The translations under genes were made by a program, and so were the position numbers. Below, in pieces: positions 18,362 to 26,541 of a stretch of 64,000 nt of DNA. The stretch comes from Kallotenue papyrolyticum. GTDB lineage: Bacteria > Chloroflexota > Chloroflexia > Chloroflexales > Kallotenuaceae. Within the stretch, counting starts at the first letter, position 1, and every line of letters starts with the position of its first letter. The notes beneath the pieces were generated by a model. The model was not told the DNA's origin, did not search any database, and worked only from the letters and a program-made list of their open reading frames with translations. Location of the stretch: NCBI RefSeq assembly GCF_000526415.1, contig NZ_JAGA01000002.1, positions 1 through 64,000 on the forward strand. Direction: 5' to 3'.

Positions 18362-19075
18362 ATGCGCACACGACGCCGACTCACATCCATCGGCCGCTGC
18401 CAGGGCCGTGAACTCTGGCTGGCGCCCTCGATCCTGGCCGCCGACATGACCGCGCTGGGCGCGCAGGTGCGCACGGCGCTGGCCGCCGGCGCGACCTGGA
18501 TCCAGGCCGACATCATGGATGGGCATTTCGTGCCCAACCTCTCGTTCGGGCCGCTGATCGTCGAAGCGCTCCGCCCGCTGAGCGACGGCCTGCTCGACTG
18601 CCACCTGATGATCAGCCAGCCGGAGCGCTACATCGATGCCTTTGCCGACGCCGGCGCAGACCTGATCACCATTCATGTTGAGGCCACGCCCCACGTGCAT
18701 CGCGCGCTGCAGGCAATCAAAGCGCGCGGCCTGCTGGCCGGTGTGGCGCTCAACCCGCACACGCCGCTGAGCATGATCGAAGAGATCGCGCAGGACCTCG
18801 ATCTGCTGTTGATCATGACCGTCAATCCCGGCTTCGGTGGGCAACGCTTCATCGCGCACAGCCTGGACAAGATCCGCCGCGCCCGGCAGCTGCTCGACGC
18901 GCGCGGCCTGCAGCACGTGGTGTTGCAGGTAGACGGCGGGATCGAACCAGACAACGTGCGCGCCGTGGCCGAGGCCGGCGCGACCTGCTTCGTGGCCGGA
19001 TCGAGCGTCTTCGGCGCGCCAGAGGGCATCGCCGCCGCGGTGGACGCGTTTCGCCGGGCGCTGGCAGCGACATGA
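18362..19075 (+). CDS. rpe: Ribulose-phosphate 3-epimerase
   Basis: A 237-residue TIM-barrel enzyme interconverting ribulose 5-phosphate and xylulose 5-phosphate in the pentose phosphate and Calvin pathways. Signatures are LAPSILAADM, WIQADIMDGHFVPNLSFGP (metal-binding Asp and His), DCHLMI, MTVNPGFGGQRFI, VDGGIEPDN and FVAGSSVFG. It carries about 17 residues before the usual LAPSILAADM start; no later start codon with a ribosome site is available. A TAGAAT box lies at about 18337-18342. It follows the ABC exporter by 43 bases and precedes two more plus-strand genes. Confidence 0.95.
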   Translation: MRTRRRLTSIGRCQGRELWLAPSILAADMTALGAQVRTALAAGATWIQADIMDGHFVPNLSFGPLIVEALRPLSDGLLDCHLMISQPERYIDAFADAGADLITIHVEATPHVHRALQAIKARGLLAGVALNPHTPLSMIEEIAQDLDLLLIMTVNPGFGGQRFIAHSLDKIRRARQLLDARGLQHVVLQVDGGIEPDNVRAVAEAGATCFVAGSSVFGAPEGIAAAVDAFRRALAAT

Positions 19076-19094
19076 CGACATCGCGGGAGCACGC

Positions 19095-19895
19095 ATGAGT
19101 CACCGGCCACTGCCAGAGCGCCAGCCGGTCGCGCTGGCCGCCACGCACGACGATCCCGACGATGCGCTGCTGACAGCGACGCGCCGCATGATCGGCCGGC
19201 TCCAGGCGCTCTATACCGAGCTGGTCGTGCTGACCACGCCGCGCACCGGCGCGGGCACGCTGGCGCTCTTCAGCGAGCTGGGCGTGCGCTACGCCTGCGA
19301 AACCGGCCAGAACGGCATCGAAACGCTGGGACTGGTACGCCTGGAAGCGGTGCGGCGCGCGGCCGAGCACGCACCGCATGTGCACCTGTGCGACTGGGAC
19401 CGGTTGGTACACTGGGCCGCACACTATCCCGACGAGCTGCGCGCCACGGTCGCGACCATCCCGCGCTACGATCTGCTGATCCTGGGCCGTACGCCGCGCG
19501 CCTGGAACAGCCATCCCCGCGTCCAACGCGAGACCGAAGGGCTGGTCAACCATGTCTTCGGGCTGGCGTTCGGCCAGGCGCTGGATGTGACCGCCGCGGC
19601 GCGCGGGCTGTCGCGGGCCGCGATCACCGCGCTGCTGGAGCTGCCCGCGCCTGAGGCGACGATCGGCAACGATTGCGCCTGGCCGCTGCACCTGGCGCGA
19701 CAGCCCGCGCTGACGCTTGGCTACCTGGCCACCGAAGGGCTGGAGTGGGAAACTCCCGACCGCTACGCCGAGCAGATCGCCGCGGCGGGCGGGCTGGAGG
19801 CCTGGATCGCCGCCTTCGACAGCGATCCGGCGCGCTGGGAGTTTCGCCTGCGGCTGGCATGGCTGGAACTGGCCGCTATCAACCGCTGGAGGTAG
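19095..19895 (+). CDS. Uncharacterised conserved-looking protein
   Basis: A 266-residue soluble protein that I do not recognise with confidence. The N-terminus reads PVALAATHDDPDDALL, followed by an alternating hydrophobic pattern (ELVVLTTPRTGAGTLALF) suggesting a Rossmann-like or GT-A-like alpha/beta core. It contains HLCDWDRLVHWA near 100, IPRYDLLILGRTPRAW near 125 and a run of Gly/Ala helices near 160. Aspartate-rich spots (DDPDD, CDWD) recall nucleotide-sugar binding in glycosyltransferase-like folds, but there is no clear DxD with surrounding family context. GGGAG precedes the ATG. It is packed between rpe and the DUF1624 gene (1-bp gap to the latter), so it is probably co-transcribed with them. 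Confidence 0.75.
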   Translation: MSHRPLPERQPVALAATHDDPDDALLTATRRMIGRLQALYTELVVLTTPRTGAGTLALFSELGVRYACETGQNGIETLGLVRLEAVRRAAEHAPHVHLCDWDRLVHWAAHYPDELRATVATIPRYDLLILGRTPRAWNSHPRVQRETEGLVNHVFGLAFGQALDVTAAARGLSRAAITALLELPAPEATIGNDCAWPLHLARQPALTLGYLATEGLEWETPDRYAEQIAAAGGLEAWIAAFDSDPARWEFRLRLAWLELAAINRWR

Positions 19896-19896
19896 C

Positions 19897-20682
19897 ATGG
19901 CCGTTTCATCATCAACCGACGACGCGCTGCGCCTGCCACAACCGAGCTCTGCGCGTCTGTGGGAGGTGGACGCGCTGCGTGGCATCGCCATCGTGCTGAT
20001 GATCTACTTCCACCTGATGTGGGATCTGTTCTACTTCGGCCTCTACGGCGGCGACCTGCTGGGCAGCGGCTGGCAACTGTTTGCGCGCAGCATCGGCGCG
20101 ACCTTTCTGTTCGTGATGGGCCTGTCCGCCACGCTGACGCACGCGCGCCTCAAGGCGCGTACGGCATCGCCCTTCGGCTGGTACCTCCGCCGCGGCCTGC
20201 GCATCTTCGCCTGCGGCCTGCTGGTCACCGCAGCAACCTTTGTCTTCGCGCCGCCGAACGCGGTCCTGTTCGGCATTCTGCACCTGCTGGGCGTGGCGCT
20301 GATCCTGGTGTATCCGTTTTTGGAAGCGCCGCGCTGGGTGACGGCGCTGCTGGCGCTGGCAGTGATCGCTGTGGGCTGGCAGTGGTATGGGCAGACCGTT
20401 GCGCATGCCTGGCTGCTGCCGCTGGGCCTGCCGCCCGCCGGCCGCTTCATGCTCGATTACTACCCGCTGCTGCCCTGGTTCGGCTTTGTGCTGCTGGGCG
20501 TGCTGGCGGGCCGAAGCTGGTATGCCGACGGGCGTCGCAGCTTCTCTCTGCCGGATCTGTCCGAACAGCCGCTGGTGCGCGCCCTGCGCTTCCTGGGCCG
20601 CCACTCGCTCCTGATCTACCTGCTGCACCAGCCGCTGCTGATCGGCGGCCTGCTGCTGGTGCTGCGCCTGCGCGGCGCTTAA
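19897..20682 (+). CDS. DUF1624 membrane protein (heparan N-acetyltransferase-like)
   Basis: A 261-residue polytopic protein with about seven helices. The N-terminal motif RLWEVDALRGIAIVLMIYFH, then LFYFGLYGG, GATFLFVMGLSATLTH and the C-terminal LGRHSLLIYLLHQPLL are the marks of the DUF1624/acyltransferase-3-related family, homologous to the catalytic region of lysosomal heparan-alpha-glucosaminide N-acetyltransferase. It probably transfers an acyl group across the membrane onto a sugar or lipid. GGAGGT before the ATG overlaps the previous stop codon (1-bp gap), giving coupling. The substrate is unknown. Confidence 0.83.
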   Translation: MAVSSSTDDALRLPQPSSARLWEVDALRGIAIVLMIYFHLMWDLFYFGLYGGDLLGSGWQLFARSIGATFLFVMGLSATLTHARLKARTASPFGWYLRRGLRIFACGLLVTAATFVFAPPNAVLFGILHLLGVALILVYPFLEAPRWVTALLALAVIAVGWQWYGQTVAHAWLLPLGLPPAGRFMLDYYPLLPWFGFVLLGVLAGRSWYADGRRSFSLPDLSEQPLVRALRFLGRHSLLIYLLHQPLLIGGLLLVLRLRGA

Positions 20683-20757
20683 AGCAGCCGCCGCGCCTGG
20701 CTGGTACAATACATCAGACATAACATTTGAAACTCAGGAAGCAAGAGAGCGATCGAC

Positions 20758-21909
20758 ATGGCCAGGATTCTGGTGGCAATGAGCGGCGGCGTGGATAGCT
20801 CGCTCACGGCGGCCCTGCTCAAGGAGGCCGGGCACGACGTGACGGGCGTGACCATGCACCTGTGGGAGGGCGATGACGAGCGCCTGCTGGAGTCGCAGTG
20901 CTGCTCGCTGGAGATGACCTCCGGCGCGCGGCGCGTCTGCGCCCAGCTTGGCATTCCCTACTATGTCTGGAACTACCAGCGCGAATTCCGGCGCCATGTG
21001 ATCGACTACTTCATCAACGAATACGTCGCGGGCGCGACGCCCAATCCATGCCTGGCCTGCAACCGCGATCTCAAGTTCCGCTATCTGCTGGAGCGCGCGC
21101 AGGCGCTGGGCTTCGATTACCTGGCTACCGGCCACTATGTGCGCACCGAGTGGCGCGCCGCCGGCAGCGACTGGCAGCCGGTGACGCCGGCGACGCTGGC
21201 CGCGCAACTGGCCGCGCGTGACATCGCGTTCCGCATGCGCCGCTCGGTCGAGCTGCGCAAGGATCAGAGCTACGTACTCTACATGCTGCAGCAGGACGAG
21301 CTGGCGCGGGTGATCTTCCCGCTGGGCGGCTTCAGCAAGGCCGAGGTGCGCGCCATGGCTGCCGAGCGCAAGCTGGCCACCGCACACAAGCCGGAGAGCA
21401 TGGACATCTGCTTCATCCCCGACAACGACTACCACCGCTTCATGCGCGAGCAGCGGCCCGAGGCACTGCGTCCTGGCCCCATCGTCGATCGCCGCGGCCG
21501 GGTGCTGGGCCAGCACCAGGGACTGCCGCTCTACACCGTCGGGCAGCGCAAAGGCCTGGGCATCGCCGCCGCCGCGCCGCTCTATGTGCTGGAGCTCGAT
21601 CCGGTGCGCAACCTGTTGATCGTCGGCACCAGGGACGAGCTGGAGCGCGCGACACTGCTGGCCGAGGGCTGCTCGTTCGTCTCCGGAGGCTGGCCGACGA
21701 ACGCCTTCCGCTGCCAGGCGCAGATTCGCGCCCATGCGCAGGCGGCACCGGCGACTGCCGAGCCGCTCGAGCCGGGACGCCTCCTGCTGCGCTTCGACAC
21801 ACCGCAGCGCGCGGTCACGCCCGGCCAGGCGATCGTGCTCTACGACGACGATGTGGTGCTGGGCGGCGGGCGCATCACCGTTGAACAGCCCGCCATGGTG
21901 GCGGCATGA
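20758..21909 (+). CDS. mnmA: tRNA 2-thiouridine synthesising enzyme MnmA
   Basis: A 383-residue tRNA-specific 2-thiouridylase that puts sulfur on U34 of tRNA-Lys, -Glu and -Gln. The PP-loop is SGGVDSSLTA at residues 9-18, and the two catalytic cysteines sit in TPNPCLACN near 98 and DICFIPD near 220. A central tRNA-binding domain and C-terminal beta barrel (LYTVGQRKGLG...) complete the enzyme. A TACAAT box at 20703-20708 lies upstream. Its stop overlaps the next small membrane gene as ATGA. Residues 130-150 hold an Ala-rich insertion (PVTPATLAAQLAARD) within the ATPase domain. Confidence 0.95.
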   Translation: MARILVAMSGGVDSSLTAALLKEAGHDVTGVTMHLWEGDDERLLESQCCSLEMTSGARRVCAQLGIPYYVWNYQREFRRHVIDYFINEYVAGATPNPCLACNRDLKFRYLLERAQALGFDYLATGHYVRTEWRAAGSDWQPVTPATLAAQLAARDIAFRMRRSVELRKDQSYVLYMLQQDELARVIFPLGGFSKAEVRAMAAERKLATAHKPESMDICFIPDNDYHRFMREQRPEALRPGPIVDRRGRVLGQHQGLPLYTVGQRKGLGIAAAAPLYVLELDPVRNLLIVGTRDELERATLLAEGCSFVSGGWPTNAFRCQAQIRAHAQAAPATAEPLEPGRLLLRFDTPQRAVTPGQAIVLYDDDVVLGGGRITVEQPAMVAA

Positions 21910-22169
21910 TCACCGGCCTGGCGCCCGGCATCTACCTGAGCGGCGTGCTGGGCCTGCTCTACGGCGCGCTGGCCCACCTGCTCTGGGGCCGCCACTGGCT
22001 ACACCTGCCGCTGTTTGTGATCGGCGGCGTGCTGGGCTGCCTGCTGGTCTGGGGCACCGGCCTGCACCTCTTCACCGCCCTGCCCGCACCGGGCGGTCTA
22101 CCCATCCCGGAAGCAACAGCCGTGGCGTGGCTCTTGCTTGCGGCTATTGCTGCGCTGCGACGCGCGTGA
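21906..22169 (+). CDS. Small three-helix membrane protein
   Basis: An 87-residue hydrophobic protein with three predicted helices (LSGVLGLLYGALAHLLWG, LPLFVIGGVLGCLLVWGTGL, ATAVAWLLLAAIAALRRA). It has a GxxxG-like spacing in helices 1 and 2. The ATG overlaps the mnmA stop (ATGA), so it is co-translated with mnmA. I do not recognise a named family. Composition and the overlap support a real gene; function is unknown. Confidence 0.7.
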   Translation: MITGLAPGIYLSGVLGLLYGALAHLLWGRHWLHLPLFVIGGVLGCLLVWGTGLHLFTALPAPGGLPIPEATAVAWLLLAAIAALRRA

Positions 22170-22175
22170 TATAAT
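22147..22175 (+). promoter_or_regulatory. Promoter of small membrane protein gene
   Basis: TTGCTG at 22147-22152, a 17-base spacer and perfect TATAAT at 22170-22175, within the end of the preceding ORF and 55 bases before the next start codon. Confidence 0.75.
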
Positions 22176-22229
22176 CGCCGCGCGTCGCGGGGCTGCAGCA
22201 AAGCCTTCAACGCTCAGGGAGGGTGTGCT

Positions 22230-22637
22230 TTGAAAACGTGGGCAATCATCGGTGGACTGGTCGCCACGCTCCTGCTTATTGCCTTGATCGTACTGATCTC
22301 GATCAACAACGCCTGGCAGACGGCTGCCTACGTGGCGGTGGTGGTGCTGGCCAGCTTCCAGGTCATTTCCTCGTTGTTGACAATCGCGTTGCTGGCGGCG
22401 CTGCTGTATGCCGTCTTTGCCATTCGCGATCTGGCGAGTAAAACCGTCGTGCCCAAGGTCAGCGAAACGCTCGATCAGGTCAAGGACACCGCCGTCGCCA
22501 CTAAGAACACCACCGCCTACGTGGCCGAGGGCGTCGTCACGCCGCTGATCAAGATTTCGAGTCTGGCCGCGGGGGTCAAAGCCGCGGCGGTCGTGCTGGC
22601 GCGCCGCAGCAAGCCAAGCAGTTACGAACCCGAGTAG
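22230..22637 (+). CDS. Two-helix membrane protein, DUF948-like in layout
   Basis: A 135-residue protein with two closely spaced N-terminal helices (WAIIGGLVATLLLIALIVLI and ASFQVISSLLTIALLAALLY) and a cytoplasmic amphipathic tail (SETLDQVKDTAVATKNTTAYV). The tail may form a coiled coil. The start is TTG at 22230, chosen because GGGAGGG lies six bases upstream and the reading gives a clean MKTW-helix; no ATG is available. It has its own TATAAT promoter. Layout resembles general-stress or apolipoprotein-like membrane proteins, but I assign no function. Confidence 0.75.
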   Translation: MKTWAIIGGLVATLLLIALIVLISINNAWQTAAYVAVVVLASFQVISSLLTIALLAALLYAVFAIRDLASKTVVPKVSETLDQVKDTAVATKNTTAYVAEGVVTPLIKISSLAAGVKAAAVVLARRSKPSSYEPE

Positions 22638-22737
22638 GCAAAGGTACTAGCCCTGCTCCGGACGCCCTGCCGTAGCGGCGCCGCAGCAGGCCATGGTAGA
22701 GTACTAGCAGTCATCGCGGCTGCGGTTCGGCACGGGT

Positions 22738-22760
22738 GACGACAGCGACAGGCTGTCGTC
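22738..22760 (+). promoter_or_regulatory. 5' hairpin before DUF1385 gene
   Basis: GACGACAGC (22738-22746) and GCTGTCGTC (22752-22760) form a perfect 9-bp stem with a 5-base loop, followed by GTTCTCTT and then an AGGAGC ribosome site. It could terminate transcription of the upstream gene or lie in the leader of the DUF1385 gene, 18 bases before its start codon. Confidence 0.5.
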
Positions 22761-22778
22761 GTTCTCTTCCAGGAGCAC

Positions 22779-23702
22779 ATGCGACCAACGCAGTTTCCCT
22801 ATGGCGGGCAGGCCGTGATGGAGGGGGTGATGATGCGCGGGCTGCGCCAAGCCACCGTCGCGGTGCGCCGGCCCGACGGCACGATCATGCTGCAGGATCG
22901 CCAGCTTGACGCAGCGCGGCGCGTGCGCTGGGCGCGCATCCCGATCCTGCGCGGCATCCAGCTGCTGGGCGACGCGCTGGTGATCGGCATGTGGGCGCTG
23001 ACCTTCTCGGCCAACGCCACCGCCGATACCGATCAGCCGCCGTTGACGCGGCGGCAGACGATCGGCCTGATCGCGCTGTCGCTGTTGTTCTCGATCGCGC
23101 TGTTTTTTGTTGTGCCGCTGGTGGTCGCTAGCGGGCTGGCACGCCTGCTGGGCTGGGGCATCCTCGCACGCGAAGCGCTGGAGGGCGGGCTGCGGCTGGC
23201 GATCTTCGTCGGCTATCTGCTGCTGATCCGGCGCTCGCGCGAGATCCGGCGCGTCTTCGGCTACCACGGCGCCGAGCATAAGGCCGTCAACGCCTATGAA
23301 GCGGGCGCACCGCTGACGGTGGAGGCCGTGCGCTCGTTTACGGTGATCCATCCGCGCTGCGGCACCAGCTTTGTGCTGGTAGTGCTGTTGATCAGCGTGG
23401 TGCTCTTTGTGGTGCTAGGCCACCTGCCCTTCTGGGCGCGGCTGATATCGCGTGTCGCGCTGGTGCCGCTGATCGCCGGCATCGCCTATGAGCTGCTGCG
23501 CTTTGCGGCGCGGCACTACCGGCAGGCCTGGGTGCGCGCGTTCGTCGCGCCCACGCTCTGGCTGCAACAGCTAACCACTGCACCGCCCGACGACGCGATG
23601 ATCGAGGTGGCGATCCTAGCGCTCACGCGCGTGCTGGCGGCAGACGGTGTCGAGCTCGCCGGCCAGGCCATTGACGGACGACCGGTGCCGCTGGTTGCGT
23701 GA
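22779..23702 (+). CDS. DUF1385 membrane protein (YqhQ family)
   Basis: A 307-residue membrane protein of the DUF1385 family. It starts with the family signature FPYGGQAVMEGVMMRG, has helices around 100-150 and 200-245, and carries the conserved loop VFGYHGAEHKAVNAYE near 165 and HPRCGTSFVL near 190. The conserved His and Cys residues look suited to metal binding or catalysis, but the function of the family is not established. AGGAGC precedes the ATG. A hairpin occupies the leader. In other bacteria this gene often sits near prmC/prfA; here it is followed by a DUF4388 gene. Confidence 0.9.
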   Translation: MRPTQFPYGGQAVMEGVMMRGLRQATVAVRRPDGTIMLQDRQLDAARRVRWARIPILRGIQLLGDALVIGMWALTFSANATADTDQPPLTRRQTIGLIALSLLFSIALFFVVPLVVASGLARLLGWGILAREALEGGLRLAIFVGYLLLIRRSREIRRVFGYHGAEHKAVNAYEAGAPLTVEAVRSFTVIHPRCGTSFVLVVLLISVVLFVVLGHLPFWARLISRVALVPLIAGIAYELLRFAARHYRQAWVRAFVAPTLWLQQLTTAPPDDAMIEVAILALTRVLAADGVELAGQAIDGRPVPLVA

Positions 23703-23783
23703 GCGCGGCCAGTCGCAGCTACAGATTGCCGGCGTTGGGAGTTGCGCGGTCTGCTCCCCGCGCACAGCGAGGAGGACGATGCT

Positions 23784-24644
23784 ATGCCGTTGGTTGGGAA
23801 CCTGCGCGACTTCGCGCTCCATGACTTTCTGAGCCTGGTCGATCGCGGCCAGAAAAGCGGCAGCCTGCAACTCAACCGTCCTCTGGACAACGAGGCGGCC
23901 CACCTGTTCTTCGAGCGAGGACGCCTGCTGGCGGTGATCCATCCGGCGCGGCGCGAACGGCTAGGCGAGCTCCTGGTGCGGCTGGGCAAGGTCGCGCCCG
24001 AACAGGTGCTGCAGGCCTTGCAACAACAACAGATGACGCCCGATCAGTCGCTCGGCCAGATCCTGGTCGCCCAAGGCGCCATTGAGCAGGCCGAACTGCA
24101 ACGCGTCGTTCAGCAGCAGATCGAAGACAAGCTTTACGATCTGTTCGGCTGGCGCGAGGGCGAGTTCCGCTTCGTCAACAACCAGCGGCCCGCGCCCGAT
24201 GATGTGCAATCGCTGGTGCCGCTACCGATCGAAGGGTTGATCATGGAGGGGGTACGCCGCGCCGATGAGCTGGCGCGCATCCGGCAAGTGATCCCCCACG
24301 ACCATATGCTGGTGCGCTTTGTGGAACGGCCCCTCGACCAGACGCCGACCATCAACCTGACGGCTACCGAGTGGCGCATCTTCGCCCGCATCAACGGACG
24401 GCTGTCGATCAGCGAGATCGCCGACAAGACCGGTCTCAGCACCTTTCAGGTCAGCCAGGCGGTCTATAACTTCATCACCGCCGGCTTAGTTGAGGTCATC
24501 GACGTACCGCGCCTGGCCGAGCCCGCCTCCCGCGCCCGTGCGACACTACCGGCCGTCCAGCCGCTCTCCGCGCCGAGCGACGCGCGCGATGAAGAGCACC
24601 AGGGCCGCGGCCTGGTGGAACGCTTGTTTGGACGGCGACGGTGA
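23784..24644 (+). CDS. DUF4388 (PATAN-like) signalling protein
   Basis: A 286-residue cytosolic protein. The N-terminal DUF4388 domain has VGNLRDFALHDFLSLVDRGQKSGSLQL and AAHLFFERGRLLAVIHP. A middle segment (LGELLVRLGKVAPEQVLQALQQQQM, then LGQILVAQGAIEQAELQRVV) has the two-helix repeats seen in type II secretion ATPase N-domains. A winged-helix-like end (RINGRLSISEIADKTGLSTFQVSQAVYNFI) follows. A strong GAGGAGGA site fixes the start. It lies 19 bases before an MglA-like GTPase; such DUF4388/GTPase pairs act in polarity, pili and surface sensing in other bacteria. Which process it serves here is inference. Confidence 0.85.
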   Translation: MPLVGNLRDFALHDFLSLVDRGQKSGSLQLNRPLDNEAAHLFFERGRLLAVIHPARRERLGELLVRLGKVAPEQVLQALQQQQMTPDQSLGQILVAQGAIEQAELQRVVQQQIEDKLYDLFGWREGEFRFVNNQRPAPDDVQSLVPLPIEGLIMEGVRRADELARIRQVIPHDHMLVRFVERPLDQTPTINLTATEWRIFARINGRLSISEIADKTGLSTFQVSQAVYNFITAGLVEVIDVPRLAEPASRARATLPAVQPLSAPSDARDEEHQGRGLVERLFGRRR

Positions 24645-24663
24645 ACACCAAGGCTAGCGCCCT

Positions 24664-25242
24664 ATGAGCATGGCCCCTGCTGCGCAACCTGCTGGCGATC
24701 CCCAGCTCGTCACCATCCTGGTCTCGGGCGCGAACGGCGTGGGTAAATCGAGCTTCGTCAGCGCGCTCAGCGAGATCGAGGTGGTCACCACGCGCCGTCT
24801 GGCCAGCGATCCCGCGCGCATCCTGCCCACGGCCACGACGGTGCGCGTCGATTGGGGCCGCCTGAGCATCGCCCGCGATCTGGCCGCCGACCTCTTCGCG
24901 CTGCCGGGTGGTCGCACCTTCGATCTGCTCTGGGAGATTCTGGCGCGCGCCACTACTGGTCTGATCGCGTTGGTGGATAGCACCCGTCCCGACACGTTCC
25001 GCGAAACCAAGGCGATCATCGAGTTCTTCCAGCGCCTGCGGCCCATGCCCTACCTGATCGCCGCCACCAAGCAGGACCATCCCAACGCCTGGACGCCCGA
25101 CGAGCTCCGTCCGGCGCTGCGCCTGCCGGAACAGGTTGCCGTGCTGCCGTGCGTGGCCACCAACCGTGAGAGCTGTGCGCAGGTCACCCTCGAACTGATC
25201 GATCGCATTCTGGCGGCGCCGGCTACCGCGCCACGCGCCTGA
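24664..25242 (+). CDS. MglA/Arf-like small GTPase
   Basis: A 192-residue Ras-like GTPase. The P-loop is GANGVGKSS near residue 23, and the switch region includes TATTVRVDWGRL with a conserved Thr. The usual DxxG (G3) is replaced by ALPGG, and the base-recognition NKxD (G4) reads ATKQD, a change also seen in the MglA branch. It follows the DUF4388 gene by 19 bases and is probably its switch partner. The likely role is a spatial or on/off switch for a surface machine such as type IV pili. The altered G3 suggests slow intrinsic hydrolysis, but this is not testable from sequence. Confidence 0.82.
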   Translation: MSMAPAAQPAGDPQLVTILVSGANGVGKSSFVSALSEIEVVTTRRLASDPARILPTATTVRVDWGRLSIARDLAADLFALPGGRTFDLLWEILARATTGLIALVDSTRPDTFRETKAIIEFFQRLRPMPYLIAATKQDHPNAWTPDELRPALRLPEQVAVLPCVATNRESCAQVTLELIDRILAAPATAPRA

Positions 25243-25265
25243 CGGGCGACCGCGGCGCGCCCGCC

Positions 25266-26531
25266 TCACGAGCGCGGCCGGTCCAGATCGCTGAGCCGCA
25301 CCGTTTTGCGCGCGCCAAAGCGGATCGTCTTGGCACCCTCGGATGAGAGCTGACCGGTCTGCTGCAGCCGCTGGGCCTCCTGCTGCACCGACTGCGCCAG
25401 CTCGGTCTCGCCCGCGTTGAGCAGGCGCGTCACCGCGCCCTGCAGCTTCTGCGTCGCACCGCTGATGTTGCCCGCCTCGACATCCTCTAGCGCACGCGTC
25501 TGCAGCTTGAAGGCAGTCACCTTCTCGACGATATTCATCACCTGGGGATTGACCTGCTGCGCCAGCGCCTGATCGGCGGTAAAGGTCAGTAGCAGATCGG
25601 CGCGCGCCTTCTCGTCGCGCAGGCCAAGCAGTGGAAGGTCGTAGGCCACCTCGATCTGACCGATGCGGTATTGCCCCGCCGCGCGCGGCTCGACCATCAA
25701 CTCCAGCAGCAGCACGCGGCGCGCGTTGTTTTCAAGCTGGTCCAGCGGCACAACCACCGCGCGCTCGGCCAAGGGCTTGTAGCCCAGATTTTTGATCAGC
25801 GGCACGACCTGCCAGGCCGCGCGCGGCGTGACGCCGCCGACCAGCCGCACCGTCGCCGTGACGTTGTGGAAGACCGCCGCCTGCGCCTGCTGCACCACCT
25901 GCATAAAATTGTCTTCAATCTCTTCGGGACGACGGAGATGTTCGACCTCGCCGTGGCTGCGCGTGGCGATCTCGGTCAGCAGCTTGTCGTTCCATTCGCT
26001 GCCGATACCAAAGGCCATGATCGGCACACCACGCGCGCCGGCCTGATCGGCCAGATGCAGACATTCCGCCTCGTCGCGGTCGGTCTCGCCATCGGTCAGC
26101 AGCACCAAGCGTGCTTGGCGGTCCTGCGGCGCGCGCGCCAGCTCGGCCAGACCGGCGGCCAGGGCACGCCCGATCTTGGTACCGCCCTCGTCCTTGATAC
26201 CGCCGACCAGGCGCATGATCGTCTGGCGATTGCTCGCTGAGGTCGTCGGCACCAGCACCGAGGTCTGGTGGTTGAAGATGGTGATCGAGACGGTATCGTT
26301 GTCGTTGAGCCGGTCGAGCGCCAGGCCCACCGCCTGTTGCATGGCGCGCAATTTGTTACCGCGCATCGAGCCGCTGCGGTCGAGCACAAAGGCAACGTTG
26401 ACCGGCATCTGAATCCTGGTCGCCGTGGCCGTGGGCATGATCTCGATCAGCACATAGGCCACCTGCGGCGTCTGCGTGACAGGCACGTATGGACGCGCCA
26501 GCGTCTGGCGTAGGTGAAGTTCTCCAGCCAT
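25266..26531 (-). CDS. vWA domain protein (second of a tandem pair)
   Basis: A 421-residue soluble protein built on a von Willebrand A domain (about 40-215). The metal-ion-dependent adhesion site is DRSGSM near residue 50, with TD in LLTDGETDRDEAEC and the central Thr in GGTKIGRAL. The rest is a beta-sandwich region (VTATVRLVGGVTPRAAWQVVPLIKNLGYKPL...) and a helical C-terminus. It is homologous to the next gene upstream along its full length (shared LVERVTAFKLQTRALE/VEKVTAFKLQTRALE segment), so the two arose by duplication. It lies last in an operon with a PP2C phosphatase. It has no signal peptide, so it works in the cytosol, probably as a scaffold that binds a phosphorylated or metal-dependent partner. 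Confidence 0.87.
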   Translation of the reverse strand: MAGELHLRQTLARPYVPVTQTPQVAYVLIEIMPTATATRIQMPVNVAFVLDRSGSMRGNKLRAMQQAVGLALDRLNDNDTVSITIFNHQTSVLVPTTSASNRQTIMRLVGGIKDEGGTKIGRALAAGLAELARAPQDRQARLVLLTDGETDRDEAECLHLADQAGARGVPIMAFGIGSEWNDKLLTEIATRSHGEVEHLRRPEEIEDNFMQVVQQAQAAVFHNVTATVRLVGGVTPRAAWQVVPLIKNLGYKPLAERAVVVPLDQLENNARRVLLLELMVEPRAAGQYRIGQIEVAYDLPLLGLRDEKARADLLLTFTADQALAQQVNPQVMNIVEKVTAFKLQTRALEDVEAGNISGATQKLQGAVTRLLNAGETELAQSVQQEAQRLQQTGQLSSEGAKTIRFGARKTVRLSDLDRPRS

Positions 26532-26541
26532 GGCAAGCCCT